Shown piece after piece: positions 1 to 13,420 of a stretch of 60,000 nucleotides of DNA; position 1 is the first letter of the stretch; each line of letters starts with the position of its first letter. The translations under genes and the position numbers were made by a program. Below the pieces are notes generated by a model. It saw only the letters and a program-made list of their open reading frames with translations. It was not told the origin of the DNA and made no database searches. Origin of the DNA: Strigamia acuminata (lineage: Eukaryota; Arthropoda; Chilopoda; Geophilomorpha; Linotaeniidae); NCBI GenBank assembly GCA_949358305.1, contig OX442315.1, positions 25,014,427 through 25,074,426 on the forward strand, read 5' to 3'.

Positions 1-1295
1 ATTTATCTTTCACTATAAGCGCATCAGCGAGGCAAACTACAATTACTTAAAACGAGTCTCGTTTTTACGCATAATCAGTTGATTTGACACAAATAATTGT
101 TTGTTTGTTTGTTGTCTCGGTAATTTATTTGTTTTCTGTCATTTAAAATCGCGCAGAATTAATGCTATTTTGAAAAATCAACAGCAATATCATTGTATAA
201 AACCACTAAAAGCCTGCCAACTCCCATGTAAATTGTTCTTCATCAAAATATAATTGATCAACTAACAAGTTACACGTTTGATGCAATGTACAGTAAACTA
301 TTATGCCAAATCTATTAAATAAAAATAAAATATTTTAAAAAATAAAATCAACTTGTAAATTCTATTCAAACAAGTAAAAAAAAAATCAAACATTCTAAAT
401 TCACTTCATTTTAGTCGTAACAAACCTTAAATGTTTTTTTAGTTGCCATCAATATATCCAACTTGTATTCTTCGAGGAATTAATTTTTTGGGTTCGAGCT
501 CATTAATTTGAGTTGAGCATAATTAACGATTTCTAATCATGAGTCGGTTTAACAAAATTAGCACCTTATTCCCCTGTGGTCTCCTCACTAACACTAAGAG
601 ATCATGACACGGCAATATTTCCACTATAAATTCTCATTAGGCCGCAATTCAAACTTTGTTTACTCTTTCTTTTCAAAACATTCAAGTATTAATAACCTCC
701 TAGATTAAACAAAATAAAAAAATAAAAAAAGTAATTACAAAAAAAAATATTAAAAAAAAAATATATCCACATACTGTAGGGTATGTATATAAATATAACG
801 CGCAACAAAAAAAAACACGTATCAAAGTGAGAATGCGTCACGTTGCGATTTTCAGTCCTTAATACACGTGTTGGCGTTCGGGTGATTTGTTGCCCAGGCC
901 GTTGACATTGCAAGAGAGCTTTAGCCAACCAAATTTACCCGGTTGAATAGCAAAGCTTGGGCTGATGTGGTGGCGGCCATAACTCACCGAGTCACATACA
1001 CTAATGAATAGCCTATGGACTGCCTCTGCCAGACTAGGCGAGGGTAATTTCCAACGGAACTCACTCCCTGCCACATCGAGCCACGTTTTTCGTCAACACC
1101 CTAATTGGAGAGGAAGGAAAAGCCACAAGGGATCCTCCAACAGCCCACAGTACACTGTAAAGGGCATATAACCCCCTCTTGCCCTAAATAAAAGAAAAAA
1201 TAATTGCGATACAAACCTCAAACGTTGAAATAAATACATTTGATAAATCTAATATGAATAAATACTACATTTTCAACGGAATTTCATTTTATATT

Positions 1296-1330
1296 AATTT
1301 AATTTAATTTAATTTAATTTAACTTAATTT
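1296..1330. repeat. (AATTT)n pentanucleotide repeat
   Basis: Five perfect AATTT units (1296-1320) followed by degenerate ones. Confidence 0.9.
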
Positions 1331-1613
1331 TATTATATTTTTCTCGTATGTTTTGTTTTTAAAATAAAACACAACACGAGTTGAGCCGTTCAAAACTGAG
1401 CCGTGTCTTTATCTGCATTCATCTACATTCACTGTATTTCTCAATTCCGTCGAGATCTCTGGCCAAATTGATTTTATTCTAAGTAAAATCCATAATGCAT
1501 TAAGCCGATATTTTTTATACAAACCAACTGACATTTCCACGACACTCGTCGTTATCAACTGCCTCTCTGAATACCAAATCAACTGTTCGATAATCGTCTG
1601 TTTTCGCGTTTCG

Positions 1614-1628
1614 CCAACAGATGGCGCC
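1614..1628 (+). promoter_or_regulatory. CTCF-like motif
   Basis: CCAACAGATGGCGCC is close to the insect CTCF consensus CCAGCAGATGGCGC as I remember it. It lies in a region with no gene, on the far side of Sowah from Iroquois. Confidence 0.35.
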
Positions 1629-3339
1629 ACGCGTAGCAATCGCCCCAATAACCATTTCGATAAAAAATATTTCATTTTTCCTTCGCTTAAATATTAGTTC
1701 CGGCCAACACCTCAATTTAAATTGAGCGTTATTTTGCACATTTTAAGCAATTTCAGCTAATAGAAATAATTGTAAAATGAATTTAATGTTTCTATTCCCC
1801 ATTTGTATTAAATTAATGGCCCTACTCGAGGGAAATTCTCAACAGGTGTTAAGCAAATGAAAAAGCATATACGCATCAACTTAAATTACGAATTCAGTTC
1901 CTGGTTCTACTTTGCAATTAACACTTTTAATTTATGCATAAAAAGATCCAGCAGATATGGGTATGATTAAAATGTGTATTTAATATTAACATGTGCTCGG
2001 TTGCAATTTTTTATGTAATAATTCACAAATTATCAATAATTTGTATTCTTACATCAGTCTGCAGTTTTTTCGGTCCTGCTGCGCGACTGGTCGGTATTTT
2101 AGAATAGAAAAAAAATCTCCAATTACATTATTTTTTTGAATATACGCTAAGCTAATTACGTATCCTCGACAACAACTTATGAGCAAAAAAGGTAGAAAAG
2201 CTTGTATTTCTCTAAGTGTCTTTGGATTATTTTTGTTTTCATCTCACTGGAGAAATGACTATAAAAGAACATTAGTATTTTTTCACCAGCAAAACAAACA
2301 CGCAATAAACTATTAGCTAATGATAAGCTAATAACTTTTTTTTTTAAATCCTCGTGCTATTTACCAAGAAAAAATATCATCGAAAAAATTGAAAATCTAC
2401 AATAGTAGCAATTGTTTGTATTAATGAACCAACCCCATTCCCACGAAGTAGCCTTGCACCCACCTATTTATTATCTTTGATTGATCAAACAACGCATTAC
2501 AAAATAAATTTTATTTCGAAACTTTTATTCAATCAATCGTGCTTCATTTTTTATTTACTAAAACAAATTTTGCCTACGAATAATCGCTTAATTGATTTAA
2601 CCACATGTGAACAGCCCCCCCACCCTAAATTCAATTCAGACACCCAATCAACTTGATTATTTCCGATTAAAATTTGAAAATACCGCCCCATTAACGGCGT
2701 ATATTAAATTAGAATTGTTGACGGTGAAGAAAAATACAAACCAAAATTCCTAATACAAGTTAAATATTAAAAATGCGAAAATCCTTTCTACAAACGCCTG
2801 TGTAAGCCAACCGTTACTTCTTCGAAAACTTCCAAATAAAATAAAATTGTCGACTCTACAGAACCAACAGCAGCCTGAATTACTCGAATTAATTTTTCGT
2901 CTATGGACGCATTATAATAACATACGAAGCCAAAAAAAATGTATCTACTGAAAGAAGTGTCCATTTTGCCATTTCATTGACTGTTCATTCTTCATACGAA
3001 CATCTTGTGATCAGATAAGAAGCCTCACTTCCTCGTTTGTATGCCGGCTCCTCATAAATCGTAGCTTATGTAAAAATCTGTCCCATGGAGGACAGGCCAC
3101 ATGGATATCACTGTGGCCATTTATTATTCATCACAATGGGAGAGGATGCATCACCTGCCATAAGATATGGATTCATAAAAGCAAACTTATTTCCCACCAT
3201 CATTTTTGATTAAACTTTTAAATACACTCCTCGTATATTACACATCCAATTCCTAATTCCAAAATAAAAAATCACGTAATCTTGCAGCATTTTGCAATCA
3301 GAATTTTATATATTATTATTACTTTTTTTTTTTTTTTTT

Positions 3340-3545
3340 TTTTTACTTTTTTGCGGTTTCATATTCTCTCTTCATTTCTGCTTCCATTTCCACCCTTAAC
3401 TTTTCAAATGGAACGTGAAAAAGCAATTTGAAGTGACAAGCAAGGCCTGCAATTACAGCTAGTCTCTCATTGATTTGCAAGGGCGATCGCCCTGGCCCAC
3501 AGGTAGCCGAAGCCAAGGTGTAATTTGTCACCTGTCACGTGATTC
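3340..3545. other. GC-richer island with a 62-codon minus-strand ORF
   Basis: Next to a T22 run lies a stretch of balanced composition with GGGCGATCGCCC, CACGTG-like and CACCTG motifs. The minus-strand ORF 3531-3343 has non-repetitive, protein-like composition (LAVIAGLACHFKLLFHVPFE), but I find no match in memory and no flanking splice signals I trust. It could be a regulatory element, a relic of a gene or a small exon. Confidence 0.25.
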
Positions 3546-6500
3546 ATCGTTTCAAACACCTTTTCTACCCAAAATATCTCCTAAACAAACTGTAACAAAC
3601 CAATATTGACAAAAAAAATTTAATCTAACCCCCCACCCAACCAAAAAAAAAAAAAAAAAATTGGTCGAGGCCCCAATCGACTAGCCCTTAGCCCAAGGCA
3701 AATAGACTCCCTTGTCCAAAACAATTTTCCATATCATCCAGTTCACAGATCAATATTTGCCCAACACTGAAACCCGTATAATATCGCACTCACAACTTGC
3801 CCTTTGAATTTATTATCAAAAGAAAAACATAAAACAGAGAAGCCCACGTCCTCCCATCATTGCATTGCAAAACGTAAACAATTATTTCTTCTATCCCCAT
3901 CAAAAAGAAAAAAAAAAAGAAAAAAAAAAGTTGCGATTGTAATTATACGAAAAAACGACTTGTCGACTACAGTGTGATGACAGACACAAAAATTGTGGCG
4001 GAATCCTTTAGAAATAAACTGATCATGTATGATGACAGGCACGCTAAAACAAGTGACAGCATAATCATCGGTACTGAAGGCACAAAACAGTTGGTGGGAT
4101 CAAACATCACGTGACTCAATCCTTCTTACAACTTCCGTTACAACATTAAAAATATCAGCAGCACATCAAATTAATGCGTCGATAAAGTCTCAGCCCTTTG
4201 AACACGAACGACCGTTCAAGTTTCACATCTCAGGAGTATTACAGTAGATTTCCCTCCCTCCCTCCCTCCTCTACGCCCCATTAAAACCAGATACCCATCA
4301 TCATCTTCATATATAATAGTTTTGCATAGAATTACCAATATTCATTACATCTAGATGCTATCTAGAGTGAAAAATATTTTCAAAACATCTGATACAGGTG
4401 TTGTAACCCACCTCGTGACTCAGGGGCTGATGATCCTTCCCTTTTCAACTCTTGTTTTACATTTGCATATTTTAATACACGTTATTAGTTAAGACAATAC
4501 AACATGGTCACGTTTCACTTGGCAAAACGAGCGAAACAAAACTCGAAAAAGAACTTGTCAAGATTGAAGATGGAAACATTGGAAACCGCCCCAGTTCTGA
4601 TCCATTTCATTTCTTTCTCTCCAAACTGATGGAAGAATAATGAAAAAGTGACACGTTGAAATTAAACTTTTGCTTACGTGTTCTGATGATAACTAAGGCT
4701 GAATGCGCTCGCAGAGTTTGATGAAATTAAACAAGGATTGATGTATCGCAGCCACTTGTTGAGGAAACGGCTCTAAGACTATGTAATTACAAGGTGGTGG
4801 CCGCCACGACCATCGTTTCCTATCAACTTGTTATCAAGATTCAATCCAAAACAAGTTATCAATTAAACCCCTGTAGGAAGGTCACAAAACAGGTGCAGAA
4901 GGGTCATTAATAAACATCACCTAGGGCCTATGTGCTCCCATAAGGGGTATTTACAATGGTTTAGCTCATATTTTTTACGACAAAAACAAAATTATTATCT
5001 TTGCCACAACGTTTAAGTACTAAAAAGTTGCATAAATTGTCGAGAAAAGGAAAAAAAATCGTACTTACATACTACTCGTAGGAAGCGGGAAAAAGGCATA
5101 CACATGAAATTAAAAAATAATTATAATTAGCATTTAATAGCATGATTTGTATTCAGCAGTTGCCATTCAAATGTACACTAGTAATTAGATACATTACAAA
5201 ATTGCCAATAAACAGAATTCTTAACCGAAATATGTCATTAAAATACATTTAAAAAAAATAAAAACTAAACGTCTGCATGTTAATGGCTAAAATATGAAAA
5301 TAGAAGACATAAAAGTTACTTACGCCCTGTATCCGTCGATCAAAAAGAAATAAGCAGCCACCGGAAATAAAAACAAAAAATAAAAATAAAAAACGAACAT
5401 TAACTTTTAATATACACAGCAATAAAAATTAAGAAAAACAAAATTACACTAATAAATTGTTCATTTCATGGCCATCACCTGTTCGGTTAGACAGATTAGC
5501 AAAATTAAAATAAAAGTGAAATCGAAACGACACCAAAACCCACACACACATGTAGAAAAAAAAGTGATTTTAACTTGTGGTTCAAACTTGCGACCAACTT
5601 ATTGTCCACGTGAATTCCAATGTGTGAAAAAGGACAAAGAGGGGTGTGTATGTGAGCACGGTGCAGATGTTCTATCCACACTAGGAGGGATGTCCAAGGA
5701 TGAGTTCTATTGTCCGCAGGTGCGGGGCTTCCTACCAAACTTAATTTGTCCTCAATCGTTTGTCCGTGATTTGTAATCGAGACTGACACACATTCAGAAC
5801 GTGTGAACAAACCCCTCTCATGTAGGGACTACACCCCACCGAGCCCTCGTTACAGCGAACCCGTCGCAAAGTTCAAAAGTCAACATCTTAAATTTTAATT
5901 CCAATTTCGCCAAACCACATTTCGCTCGGCGTCAAACCGCACCGCAAATACCACGTCCAAAATCATAAACCCCGATGCAATTACCTCGCTTTCTTATACC
6001 GAGGTCGGTTTCAGATTTAAGGAACATTCTTCCAAACACATGGGAGCGGGTCTTTTCGAGCGGAAGTAATGTCAGTCAGCATGTATGCAAAAAGGAACTT
6101 CTTCACACGTCTGGAAACCTTCAAATATTCTTTACCAATTCTTTGCCGCGTAGCGTACGAAATAACACAACCTCCGTACAATAACGGGCTAATTAAAGAT
6201 GTGGCAGATAAGGCGGGTGAACGAGTTGTCAACTAAGTTAGTTAGGGGCATTGAAGGAGGCAAAAGCAAATCTATTCAGGAGCCATTTTCAAAGCCGAGG
6301 CATTAAATCAAACTGCCTCAAAGCCACTGTGCTCTCTGCCCAATGATACGGCTGCTTAGTCCACAAAAGCGAGAAGGTGGGCACGGAGATGATCGGACCA
6401 CACCGACATGGACCGGCTAGAGCACAAAGAAAACGCGCCCTCCCTCAAACATCGGCCCACAAGAGGCATCTTCATCACCCTAGCCTCAAAGGCACTTCAT

Positions 6501-6754
6501 TTGCCAATTGTGTGCACTTTCAAAATGGCCACACACAAGGTGTCGATAAATCATTCGCACCTGAACCAGTTTTCATCATTCGCCTATACCTAGTCTACAC
6601 CTTATTCCATTTTTATTTTCAAATATACGTTATTATAAAACTTTATTTTCAAGTTTGATTGCCATTTATTCCTTCCTTTCGTGTCTAATTAAGCACCAAT
6701 TGTCAAATGTTTGCTTAACTCAATGATTTATGACTCGTTAAGTGTCAAATTCAA

Positions 6755-6766
6755 CACTAGATGGCC
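6755..6766 (+). promoter_or_regulatory. CTCF-like motif
   Basis: CACTAGATGGCC keeps the AGATGGC core and the preceding CACT of the CTCF consensus; the following bases fit less well than at 1614-1628. Confidence 0.25.
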
Positions 6767-8107
6767 TCGTTACACCATAAAAGGGGCATGTTCAGCAGTA
6801 AGTACTCGAGTTCCACATACTTCTAAAAGATTTTCCCACTTCGAACGAAATTTTCAAACAATTCTAAAACTCACATCCACTTTTTAGAAATAAATTAAAT
6901 TAAATTCCATTAAAAACGAGAAACTGTATTCCGAATTCACTTAAGAGCGAATTTGTTTGTACTAAATCCGATTTTACCTTTTAACTGACCGTAAATAGTT
7001 CTCGGTTCACCTCGGACCATTTACTTAACATAGTAAAAAACACGTATTAACGATCCAGTACACGCGGTAGTAAGCATATTTAATTTTTATAGTTTATAAT
7101 GTAACGTTTATGATCAAGCAAAGTGACTTTTTTTAGGCCGCGCAACCTTCAATGCGTGGTCACTCGAGTGATAACTTCCTCCTAGACAAATTGCATTCAT
7201 ACACATCACAACAGGGAGTAGCCACTTTAATAAGCACCATAATACCTGCCTACAAGACCACTATTACAAGCAAATGCACAATGGAAATTAGTTTAACAAG
7301 ATGATAACTGAAATTACAAAAACTTCCTGCACGCCATTCAACTTTTACCTTTTGCCTTTTATTATTACTATTATTCTTTTATATACCCTTCACTTTCCTC
7401 ATCTTTATCATTATTATCATGTACTAGAATTTTTTTCCTCTCATTTCATATACTGCATTCTAATTATACTTGACTGCATAATAATCTGTGCGATTGTTTT
7501 TGTGCATTCACAAGATTAATTAGGTCTACCATTCTGAATAGCAAAATTAAGTGTTACATACTCTAAAAGGCAAAGAAGAAAAAAGAAAAAAAACGGTTCC
7601 ACCGGCTCATTGCTCAGCACATTTTTTCTCACTTTGAATTTAAGAAACGTTAATTTTTTATATTCTTTTTATAAACGCTATTTTCCCTCCTCTCATATAG
7701 GGAACCGAGCTTTCATAACTGAACTCTTTACAGTAAATGGGTTACATGGGCTGAAATTTATGGGCCAATTAAAGAAGCTAATTTATAGGTTTCATTCCAT
7801 TACAGGTGGGGCCAAGACACTTTTTGGCTCGCGTGAGTCTTGCTGGGAAAAGTCAGCATCCGGACGAGTGGGACGCAAGCGTGCGTGACGACATCGCAGT
7901 CAAAGAAAAAGATGACAACGACCTAAGACGCAGTTTCAATGAAAAGAAAAACTTGAGAAACAAATTGGAATTATTTTTTAAAATATGATAGACACTCGCC
8001 TTTGCCCATTTCAACTCATTATCTAAAAAAAAAAAAAGAAAAAAAGAAAAGGAGGGGAGAAAAAAAATCGTGAAGTTTTACTTAACATAATCCGACATAT
8101 TAATTAA

Positions 8108-8117
8108 CTGTCAATCA
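8108..8117 (-). promoter_or_regulatory. Second perfect PBX-MEIS/PREP-type motif
   Basis: CTGTCAATCA on the plus strand, TGATTGACAG on the minus strand. Identical to the motif at 10341-10350, 2.2 kb away. Confidence 0.3.
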
Positions 8118-9055
8118 ATTTAGACACCGGATAATTATGTTTCGACTTACTCCATTGCAAATAACATAGCCGAAAAAAAAATAGGTTACCGTGTGTTAAA
8201 AAAAAAATTCAGTTCAACTAAATATAAAATCAAATCAAATAACAATGTTTAAGAAAGGAAATTTAATATTGTTTCCGTTCTCTTTTCACTTTACTTCTCC
8301 AATTTTAACCTTTGATGCTCACAATTTGTAGTTGCCCACTTCATTTGTTATTCATGACATTGTAGCATGCTGTGTGGAGAGAAGTCTACATACCAATTAC
8401 CACTCATTTTCCAATTATGATACATAATCTTATGTGTTAGCTTCTCAGTTGCCCGCCTTGAGAAACCCTGCTGACAACATGCGAGCCTTACAACCTGCAA
8501 TTATACCTCAGCCGCATTAATAATCGAAAAAAAAAAACAGAAAACTATTTTGCTCATTTCAACAAACTTCAAAAGAAATTGTTAAAAAAAATCGAGAGAA
8601 ATCACATTTCATGATTTCAAAATGTATGCAATTTAGCTGAAAAACTGAATTAAGTTATCAAAAAGATGATTTTCAAACGATTGAAAATTACAGTGAATTT
8701 CAAACGAGCAACACTGTAAAAGGGTTGCATGTCAGCGATTATATAAGTAAGCGTGTGAACGAACAACGAATACAACTGGCATTTACAGGGTCATTTGGCG
8801 TAAAAAGAAACAAAGTTCGGCTATAATAAGTGGTTAAATAGCCACTACTCCGCATACAATAGGCACGCTTGCAAGGTCAGCCAAGCGTGACAACAACTGA
8901 AATTGTTTCACTTTTGTTTTGTAAACTGTTATACGATACAATGTCACAAGAAAACAAACCTCTACTTTGCCCTTGAACTTCATTCACCCTCCCCATGATT
9001 ACTAAATAGGTGTAACTAATAAAAAGTGATCAAAAGGTAATCATACTTACATAAA

Positions 9056-9067
9056 TTACGTCCTGCG
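9056..9067 (-). other. Candidate 12-nt microexon (minus strand)
   Basis: On the minus strand a long T/C tract leads to GCCTCGCAG, then GACGTAATTTAT, then the consensus donor GTAAGTATG. If spliced in after Sowah exon 6 it would keep the frame (four codons). The encoded residues do not resemble the start of the SOWAH ankyrin block, so its gene is uncertain. Confidence 0.25.
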
Positions 9068-9955
9068 AGGCACCGCAAAGTGAAATAGAAAAAAAGAAAA
9101 AAGAAAAAAAATTAATTACCATTTACTGCAATTCATCATTTGTTAAGAAATGGACATAAATAGTTGTGTATACACAGAACATGAAAAATTACTCAAGAAT
9201 ACACGACCTTAAGCCAAGTAGAATTTATTTAAAAAAAAATTAAAATTAAAAATAAAATAAAAAAAAAAAAAAAAATTAAAAATAAAAAAAAACTTTTGAA
9301 GTAAAATATTTACTTAATTCTAAATCAAAACGGCATCATAAAATACTCCACAATGGATTTGAGGCCAACACAGACTCAAGTTTGAATGACAAATGGTGTC
9401 TCAGCTTGATCCATTAAGCGCGGCGCAATAATAAATTAAGCGCGCATACTGCTTTCCTTACTAAAAGAAACAAACTTAAGGTTATTCAAAACACCCATGG
9501 GGATCCCACACTTCGAAATTTTTTCTTCTAAAAAAAGAAGCCACAAATGGCCTCTCGTGACTATTTAAAGAAACAAACTACTTTGGTTTTTTTAAGTCAA
9601 TGTTTCACTCTTGTCTAACAAATCTCTCCCATATTTACCACCCATGTCAGGCAAAAAATGTAATCATGGTTTAAAAAGAGAAATTATATCCAAAATTTAT
9701 TAGAAAATATAAAACTGTCATCATAAAAAACTTCTCAAAAACTTTTACATGTTACCACCGACTTTATTTGTAATTTAAATTAGGGATAATAAAAAGAGGG
9801 CTACTAAAGTTGGTGGATTTAGGGTGTGGGTTCTTCTTAGTTGTTACATATGGCTGACAAGTTGAATACGAATAGTGCAAGCGTATTATCTATTGCTTTT
9901 GTAGCTTCAATATGTCAAACCACAGACCATAAATGCCAGCAAAATGAGTACTTTA

Positions 9956-9970
9956 ACCGCCATCTGGCGA
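9956..9970 (-). promoter_or_regulatory. CTCF-like motif
   Basis: On the minus strand TCGCCAGATGGCGGT, with a full AGATGGCG core. Opposite orientation to the motif at 1614-1628. Confidence 0.3.
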
Positions 9971-10329
9971 CAATTTTGTTTTGCTCACGTCATGTTTCAT
10001 CCACCCAATGGCATTTATCACAACTCTTGACGTCATTTGGGATAATAAACAAAAATACTGGACACCTCACACATGTTTACAATGTAACTTAACGATGACA
10101 AATCCTCGGCACAAAACGAGTAGACATTTTTTGGGGCCCTCTTTGCTCACTCTCCCCAGAGACCCTCTTAAAAATAAACCATTTTCCTATATTCTTCCTC
10201 CTCAATTAGTCCTACCCACCAAATCTTTCTTCAATTTTTCCTCCCTCTCTCTCTCTTTACGAGATAAAAACAATCCTAGCCAATTAAATCTCTCCCACCG
10301 CTCAATTTTCTTCGACCGTATTTATGATT

Positions 10330-10395
10330 AATGAGTGACACTGTCAATCAAAAGTGACTGATGACCAAGTGTCACTTTGATAACATGACAGACTT
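10330..10395. promoter_or_regulatory. Cluster of TALE-type (MEIS/PREP, PBX) binding motifs
   Basis: CTGTCAATCA at 10341-10350 is, on the minus strand, TGATTGACAG, the PBX-MEIS/PREP (Exd-Hth) composite consensus. Nearby are GAGTGACA, the inverted pair AAAGTGAC/GTCACTTT, and ATGACAG at about 10384-10391. Within the presumed Iroquois regulatory landscape this is a candidate enhancer. Motif matches alone do not prove function. Confidence 0.35.
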
Positions 10396-10529
10396 CAAAA
10401 AAATAATAACCAACATCTGAGAACGCACAAATTGATTCCAAAATTAATTTAAAACCGCGTAACTTCAAGACCTACGTTCCAAAATGTCCGCCCACAACCT
10501 TTGTTCTGTATACAGTTCAACCCATATAA

Positions 10530-10661
10530 TTCAAAAATACATTGAAATTATACGGCCATGTATTGCAATGCATTCTAAAATGTACAGCATCAAATAATGC
10601 ATTTCATAATACGGTAATATTGGAGAATGCATTTCGCAATACATCGCAATGTATTTTTGAA
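10530..10661. repeat. Imperfect inverted repeat (hairpin element), 132 bp
   Basis: The left arm starts TTCAAAAATACATTG (10530-10544) and the right arm ends in its exact complement CAATGTATTTTTGAA (10647-10661). Inside, further paired segments occur: TGTATTGCAATGCATTC on the left against GAATGCATTTCGCAATACA on the right. It may be a folded-back MITE or a palindromic remnant. No target duplication was recognised. Confidence 0.5.
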
Positions 10662-13219
10662 CCGTGTGGGAATATACGGTATATTCCACGAATAGTTTAC
10701 ATATTTTAAAGCTCCATTTCAATTAGTGTTTCTTCCATTGTAACCGAATGCTCGGATCTTGGACTAGTAATTAATTCCACCTGTTTTCCCCTCCAAATTC
10801 TTGGAATTCAGAAACATATCCCATAAGCTCAGCAACATTCTTTCCCATCAACTTCTTCCTGCCTTATTTGTCAATGGCTTCAGTCCAAAAGGGCAGCAAA
10901 TGTGTGCCCAACACAATTCACCCTCAAAATGTGGCAAAGGGCAGGCGGAGCCCCTACTGCGACTGGTTAAACGCCCTTTGACAAGCCTTGGCTCTAAGCT
11001 GACAAGTCTCGCACTTTGGCTTCACCTCCCTCTTTTGCCCTTAACGCCTTCTGTTTACAGATTCAGTTACTGGCCTGTCAGCGAGAAGTTTGTCTCCTAT
11101 TTTGGGTGTTGGGCGCCAACACCCACTTTTGTGTGTTTGTTTAACTAACGCGCGCTCATCTCAACAAGTCAGTCAGGTAATTTGTTCTCTACTATTTTTC
11201 CAGCTGGAACAAGACCGACCACAGGCACAATCATGCTTCAGCGTTCAGCCCAACTTGCCACAAATTCAAAACGCACTTTTAAAAAACTTACTTGCATCAA
11301 ATTGCAATTTTGCGCTTCAGCAGGATATTTCGCGTTGCACCACGGTGCAATTTATCAGCACATCACTAAAAAATTTTCTTTTCAACTTTTTTTTTTCTTT
11401 CTTTTTTTTCTTTTTTCTTTTTCACTTCTCATCTGTTCTCTCCGAACCTTAAGATAAAAATATAATGAGGTGCAGGTGACTTGCACAAAGATGTGCAATT
11501 TTTTCCTATCTTCCTTCAGTCGCATGATCGGTGAAGGGTTCGAAAAGTCATAAGCAATATTAACTGCTAAGAGTTTGATGGATGAGAAAACATAGTGCAT
11601 TTTTGGCACGGCACATGCGCCAGTCAAAGAGCGCCATCGCGTGCCAGAAACGAGCGGCCATCACCGTGATAAATTAAACCCAATGCTGTTTCCTCCGCTA
11701 TATTTAGTTGAAGAATTCCCATTTGGATCACGGCTGATGCGTGGCATTTGGCTGCAACTCCCGTGTTCAACAACTCTACAGATTCAAAGCATTCCTTTAG
11801 GGTTGCACACTGCAACTAATGGCCGCTGTCTTGTTTGACAGAAAACCTAGTGCCAGAACACGGCCATCATTCTACTATTAGTGTATTTTCAGATCCGCGT
11901 CAAATAACTTGCTGCCTATTTAACCAAACTATTTATTCGCATGTCCGTGTCTACAACAACCCACTTGCTTTTTTCCTCTCCACCACTTCTACCTCTAGTT
12001 TAAATAGTACGGCTAAACATAGAGCCAGCCCTTCACACATAACACACCCAAAATTATATCCTGGGTGTTGGTTTGGATTCAATCCAAAATTGTTATCTTT
12101 GCAAAAATTAAGTCCACCTATTCAATATTCCAAATGGATGAGAAGAGAAGAGAAGGCACTTCACACGACCAATTCCCAAAAGCCCCCCCCAGACAACGTC
12201 ATGCAGCACAAAAAAAAGAAGAAACAAGGGCCATGTATCTTCATAAATTCCATTTGATTAGAGCCATTACTTATCTAATAACAGCAGGAAAAATAATTTG
12301 TATTTCACTTCAATAAACATACATTGTGTAATAAACTCGTACTTCATCTTCATTAAGAAATTTTACCTCCTGGTTATAAATCTGCTTTCATATCATTAAG
12401 ATACTTAGACGAGCCCCACAATTATGCAATACAAACTTGTTAAAGAATAATTAAAAGCATGTACACGAACAATTTGTACCTTTTTATCAACCAACTCATC
12501 TACGGTTTGCTTTCTTAGTAAACAACTCCATTAAGTGAGGAAGGATCAAGACAAACCCATCGACTTGACCTTCCTGCACAACCTCACCATTTCGTTATTA
12601 ATATTTCAAAACTCCAAACACATTTTCAAAATCTGCCTTTATCACCACTATCACGCTGCTTTTATTAACATAATTTTCTCGCTATACAAACTCATACAGT
12701 TAGCAACAATTCATTCACCTTGATCTACACCCCACTACTTAGAGATTTATTTCCTGCTGAAAGCATCTATTAAAATGAATTGTTCCTGATATCTTCATCA
12801 TTTCAGATGTCAACTTGCAACTGCACGAAACGTAATCGCATAGATTAAGAATAAAGCTTCAAAAAAAAAAAAACTCAACCAAAAATAAAAAAATAAAAAA
12901 AAAAACTTGCATACAATCGAGATTTTTTCTACATTCTCTCCAATCTTTGCTATATGTCAGGTTGCCTGCAAGCTACAATTAAAATTGGGATCACATCTGT
13001 CAGTGTCAGATACATTTAAATGCGTGGAAACATTGTCGTGCATTATAATGTTAAGTGAACCGCCTCTTGTGATACACCTCAAGCTCAAAGGGATTAATTT
13101 GTTTTTATACAATAATCCTTCGGCAAAAAAAAAACAAAAAAAAATCGAGGACACGGCTGTCACCAGGTATTCAAAACTGTACATAATTAACTATTCACTT
13201 GTTTAGTGAGCAAAGGGTA

Positions 13220-13420
13220 ACACATTGCTCGCAAACACATCTGGCTGGAATTCATCATGGCGCCGGGTTCAAATCCAAAGCGCTGACAGTTAGTTTTGGA
13301 AATGATGGATGAGGCCTTGCTCTGACCCTCGGCCAGCACGTGGGAAAGGTTGCAAGGCAGAGAAGGAAGGCATGGGGCATATCACCTGTTGTGAACAAGA
13401 CATCTGTCAGGATGTTGAGA
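13220..13420. promoter_or_regulatory. Balanced-composition island with E-box and Su(H)-like motif, candidate enhancer
   Basis: About 200 bp of markedly higher GC in AT-rich surroundings, with no credible ORF. It contains CACGTG (13337-13342) overlapping CGTGGGAAA (13339-13347), a match to the Su(H)/CSL consensus YGTGRGAAM. Such islands in the Iroquois-Sowah block are plausible enhancers. Conservation in related genomes would decide. Confidence 0.3.

Larger units (their letters stand above)
1..5300. other. No gene recognised; AT-rich, with balanced islands and simple repeats
   Basis: Probably part of a long downstream intron of Sowah or intergenic. It contains a balanced island at about 840-1180, (AATTT)n at 1296-1330, a T22 run at 3323-3344, an A18 run at 3643-3660 and (CCCT)n at 4252-4270. 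On the minus strand at 5085-5062, a pyrimidine tract and AG are followed within a few bases by GTAAGTACG (see findings). Confidence 0.6.
5301..9047. other. No gene recognised; AT-rich
   Basis: Short ORFs on both strands (5468-5810, 6377-6658, 7610-7888) overlap each other and show no family resemblance. The minus strand at 5350-5314 has a pyrimidine tract, GATACAG, three bases and GTAAGTAAC. A CTCF-like motif lies at 6755-6766 and a PBX-MEIS-type motif at 8108-8117. Confidence 0.6.

Noticed and set aside
13255-13290. GGGTTCAAATCC, a tRNA T-arm-like sequence
   Set aside because: No A box, no acceptor or anticodon stem could be formed around it; a chance match.
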